The notes beneath the pieces are model-generated. The model had not been told where the DNA came from and searched no databases. It saw only the letters and a list, made by a program, of their open reading frames with translations. A stretch of 7,456 nt of DNA, from positions 1-7,456 of the forward strand of contig SKQM01000089.1 of assembly GCA_007119005.1 (NCBI GenBank), written 5' to 3'. The DNA comes from Thioalkalivibrio sp. GTDB taxonomy: Bacteria; Pseudomonadota; Gammaproteobacteria; Ectothiorhodospirales; Ectothiorhodospiraceae. This document shows positions 5,314 to 7,456 of the stretch, in pieces. Numbering within the stretch: the first letter of the stretch is position 1; every line of letters starts with the position of its first letter. A program made the translations under genes and the position numbers.

Positions 5314-6447
5314 ATGACCCTCGACGAAAACGACTTGCGCGATCTCGCTTTGAGCCTGCGCCTGTCCGAAATGAAGCACCTGAACGACGCAGAGCTGCGC
5401 GCGGTGCTCGCGTGGGTCAGTGGCCGAAGTGGAAGTGGGGGGGGTAACGATCTGGCCCCATTCTTGGGAAACCCAGGCGCCGAACCCTTGCTGCTGGACC
5501 TCGTGTACCGTCAGCTCGACGATCTGCTCTTCATCGGCGACGAGCTGAACGAGGCGGCCGCGTGGCTGGGCGGTGATGCGATCCAGCGCCGTCTTCAGTA
5601 CAGGCGCCTGCTGGCTGCCTTTCACCCGGATCGTTCAGCGGAACTCGCAGGCTGGCTAACCTCGCGGTTCCAGGCGATTCAGCGCTCCTACCGCCGCTCT
5701 CGCGATGCGCCACCGGAACGGCTCGGGCCGTGGCCGATGCTCGGCTCTCCCGGAACAGGGGTGGTGGTGCCGCCCCTCGGCCGCTGGTCCCGCAGCATCC
5801 GTTTCGGCACCGGCCTGAGGGCACTGCTGCAAGACCACTTGCGCAATACGCGCCACCTTGATGCGAAGCTGGTCGCCTTGGTGGTGATCGCCTCGCTCGC
5901 CGGCGTGCTCTACGTCTACTTCGTTCAGGCACCGAACCGCTGGGCCCAGGCCCAGCAACTGGAGGGGCGGCAGCAGGATTCCCTCCCAGGCGTGATCTCC
6001 ACTCCTGCCGGGGCTCCGGCGCCCGGGGGTGATGCGCTCGCTGCCGACGTGTCGGCGCCGGTGAACGGCGAAGGCATCCGGACGGTGACTGGCCCCGATG
6101 GCTTCGGCTATATCATGGACGTGATCGAACGGTACCGGTACGCGTTCGAGGCGGGCGACATCGAGAAACTGATGCGCCTCCTCGCCGATCAGCCGAGTGA
6201 GAACCACAACGACGGCCGGACCTGGTTCCGCATTACCTATACCCGCATCTTCGCGCGTTCCCACCTGCGCCGCCTGTACGTGGACATCGAAACCGTCGAG
6301 CCGGACTCCGGGGCCTGGATCGCCACGGGCCAGTTCGACCTCGAGATTCACTATTCGGACGGGCGCCGGGTATCCACTGGCGGCCCAATCCGCTACCGGC
6401 TGATCCAGCAGAGCCAGGAGTGGCACATTGCCAGCATCGACTACTGA
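5314..6447 (+). CDS. Single-pass membrane protein with diverged J domain and C-terminal NTF2/SnoaL-like domain
   Basis: The 377-residue protein has three parts. Residues about 79-130 resemble a DnaJ J domain: AAWLGG, then a basic helix QYRRLLAAF, the HPD triad at 104-106, and a following helix FQAIQRSYRRSR (119-130). Helix I is poorly conserved. J domains stimulate the ATPase of DnaK through HPD. A membrane segment covers about 185-204; the Arg-rich stretch before it (158-185) predicts the N-terminus in the cytoplasm and the C-terminus in the periplasm. After a Pro/Ala/Gly-rich linker (about 215-255), residues about 264-377 look like an NTF2/SnoaL-like fold (IERYRYAFEAGDIEKLMRLL region, then strands, ending WHIASIDY). 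The start follows the preceding stop by 6 bases with no clear ribosome site, so coupling is likely; M20 is an alternative. A G8 tract interrupts the N-terminal part. Role unknown; it may recruit DnaK to, or help assemble, the polysaccharide machine. Confidence 0.8.
   Translation: MTLDENDLRDLALSLRLSEMKHLNDAELRAVLAWVSGRSGSGGGNDLAPFLGNPGAEPLLLDLVYRQLDDLLFIGDELNEAAAWLGGDAIQRRLQYRRLLAAFHPDRSAELAGWLTSRFQAIQRSYRRSRDAPPERLGPWPMLGSPGTGVVVPPLGRWSRSIRFGTGLRALLQDHLRNTRHLDAKLVALVVIASLAGVLYVYFVQAPNRWAQAQQLEGRQQDSLPGVISTPAGAPAPGGDALAADVSAPVNGEGIRTVTGPDGFGYIMDVIERYRYAFEAGDIEKLMRLLADQPSENHNDGRTWFRITYTRIFARSHLRRLYVDIETVEPDSGAWIATGQFDLEIHYSDGRRVSTGGPIRYRLIQQSQEWHIASIDY
5437..5444 (+). repeat. G8 homopolymer tract inside the J-domain gene
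   Basis: Eight consecutive G encode the end of the SGRSGSGGG segment (residues 36-44), before the J domain. Adding one G puts TAA directly after the tract. Removing one G shifts to a frame that meets TGA at about 5546. Either slip would therefore abolish the J, membrane and NTF2-like parts. Tracts of this length are moderately slippage-prone; nothing here shows that variation occurs. Confidence 0.5.
6416..6420 (+). promoter_or_regulatory. Ribosome binding site deciding a TTG start inside the preceding gene
   Basis: AGGAG lies seven bases before TTG 6428, ideal spacing, and within the last codons of the J-domain gene. The next in-frame candidate, GTG 6491, has no comparable site. This supports a 20-base gene overlap and translational coupling. 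Confidence 0.65.
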
Positions 6448-7456
6448 GCACGAGGCGTTCTACCCGGGCCAGTTCCAAGCCCGTGCGCCGGTGGGTCCTG
6501 GCATCTTGGCCGCGACGCTGGTGCTCGTGGCTGTCGCGCTGGCGCTGCCGCTGATGATGGGCAACCGCAACCCGCTCACCCTGACTGCGAGCCAACTGTT
6601 GCTGGTCTCCGCCGCGCTGCTCGCGGGTCTGCTCGCCACGCTGCCGCTGCGCGGGGCGCTGCCGCCACCCAGTCGCGCCTGGATCGCCTTTTTCGCGGTG
6701 TTCACGGGAACCGTGCTGCTGCAGGTGCTGCCCCTGCCGGCGCTGGCCCAGGCGTTCGGGCCGTATCCCGACAGGTTCTGGGATTATGCGGATTTCGATC
6801 CGCGCCACTGGGCACCGGACATCGGTGCCAGCCTGCGCGGGTGGGCGGCCTTCGTCGCGCTGTTCACCATCGCCTGGATCGCTAGACGGATGCGCTCGGC
6901 CCAGCGCAATATCGTCTGGCTGGCGCTGGTCGCAATGGCGCTGTTCCAGGCCGTGTACGGCGTGATGGCGCACGCGGCCGGAGCGGACAACATCCTCGGG
7001 ATCTGGCTGCGCAACAACCCGGATTTCGTGCACGGCACCTTCAGCAACCGCAACCTGTTTGCGGCCTACCTCGCCCTGCTGTGGCCCCTTGGCGTTGCCG
7101 TCTGGTGGATCCGCGAGATGCCGCTGCTCGCGCGCCTGCCCCGTGAGCTCAAGTTCGCCGGCAGCCTGATCACCGGTGCGGTGATCGGGGCTGCGCTGTT
7201 CGCCAGCGCCTCGCGCCTCGGGAGCGCGGCGGCGGTGCTCGGCGCGGTGGTCGGCCTCCTGCTGTGGTCGCGCCACCGCCACGTGCTGCGCGGGCACTCG
7301 GTCTGGCCCGCGTACGTTTTCCTCGTCGCGGCAGTGCTGGCGGCGGCCTGGTACGGGCTCACCCCGCTCGCGGAGCGCCTGCTGGCCACGGAACTCGAGG
7401 ACAGCCGGTTCGAGGTGTTCGGGCTGATGGTGCACGAGTTCCCGGCGCGCTGGTAC
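6428..7456 (+). CDS. O-antigen ligase/polymerase family membrane protein, 3'-truncated
   Basis: Polytopic inner-membrane protein of the WaaL/Wzy-type family, which joins or polymerises lipid-linked glycans on the periplasmic side. The frame is open from TTG 6428 to the right edge, giving 343 residues without stop. Hydrophobic segments are visible at about 25-44, 54-74, 84-103, 137-153, 161-180, 208-227, 243-260, 264-280 and 293-311. The family hallmark HGTFSNRNLFAAYLALL (202-218) matches the G-T-F-x-N-R-N-x-F-A/G-x-Y-L pattern, and SASRLGS (260-266) fits the following conserved Ser/Arg segment. The visible end (R327 and following, HEFPARWY) fits the approach to the Wzy_C loop motif, whose remainder is outside the window. 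TTG is chosen for its AGGAG site; GTG 6491 is the alternative. It overlaps the previous gene by 20 bases and is clearly in the same operon. Ligase versus polymerase cannot be decided from sequence alone. Confidence 0.9.
   Translation, partial: MPASTTEHEAFYPGQFQARAPVGPGILAATLVLVAVALALPLMMGNRNPLTLTASQLLLVSAALLAGLLATLPLRGALPPPSRAWIAFFAVFTGTVLLQVLPLPALAQAFGPYPDRFWDYADFDPRHWAPDIGASLRGWAAFVALFTIAWIARRMRSAQRNIVWLALVAMALFQAVYGVMAHAAGADNILGIWLRNNPDFVHGTFSNRNLFAAYLALLWPLGVAVWWIREMPLLARLPRELKFAGSLITGAVIGAALFASASRLGSAAAVLGAVVGLLLWSRHRHVLRGHSVWPAYVFLVAAVLAAAWYGLTPLAERLLATELEDSRFEVFGLMVHEFPARWY

Noticed and set aside
6233..7435. 400-codon antisense open frame opposite the J-domain and ligase genes
   Set aside because: Its composition is Arg/Gln/Glu/Gly-rich without domains, while the + strand frame encodes a clear polytopic membrane protein.

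Overview
The window is a GC-rich bacterial stretch that carries part of an exopolysaccharide or capsule biosynthesis locus, with every gene on the + strand. The gene set is a PHP-type tyrosine phosphatase, a fused Wzz/BY-kinase with a tyrosine-rich tail, and an O-antigen-ligase/polymerase-type membrane protein. Together with short intergenic gaps and strong G/C preference at third codon positions, it suggests a Gram-negative proteobacterium. A gammaproteobacterium of the Chromatiales/Ectothiorhodospiraceae type is my guess from overall feel, not something the sequence proves.

Layout. (1) 2-712: the 3' part of a CpsB/YwqE-type phosphatase gene whose N-terminus lies off the left edge. (2) 835-1179: a small gene for a predicted secreted protein, with a clear signal peptide and a mature part about one-third proline. 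(3) 1180-1692: 513 bases without a convincing gene, holding two diverged copies (1307-1424 and 1440-1597) of an imperfect-palindromic repeat built from CACGGAT words spaced 10 bases apart. (4) 1693-4053: a full-length polysaccharide co-polymerase/tyrosine autokinase of Wzc/GumC type. (5) 4069-5307: a membrane-anchored protein with a helical middle and a beta-rich C-terminal part, starting at TTG. (6) 5314-6447: a single-pass membrane protein with a diverged J domain (HPD present) in the predicted cytoplasmic part and an NTF2/SnoaL-like domain in the predicted periplasmic part. (7) 6428-7456: the 5' part of a polytopic O-antigen ligase/polymerase family protein, starting at TTG and running off the right edge.

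How the genes work together. The last four genes are separated by 15, 6 and -20 bases and are almost certainly one transcription unit. By family knowledge, the Wzc-type protein controls chain length and export through cycles of tyrosine phosphorylation, the CpsB-type protein would dephosphorylate its tail, and the ligase/polymerase family protein joins repeat units or chains. The two genes between kinase and ligase are the least described. Each has one membrane segment, and I infer that they are accessory parts of the envelope assembly machine.

The most unusual items are the membrane-bound J-domain/NTF2-like protein, a G8 tract in its 5' part that could switch it off by slippage, the two-domain protein before it, the proline-rich secreted protein, and the repeat pair inside the locus.
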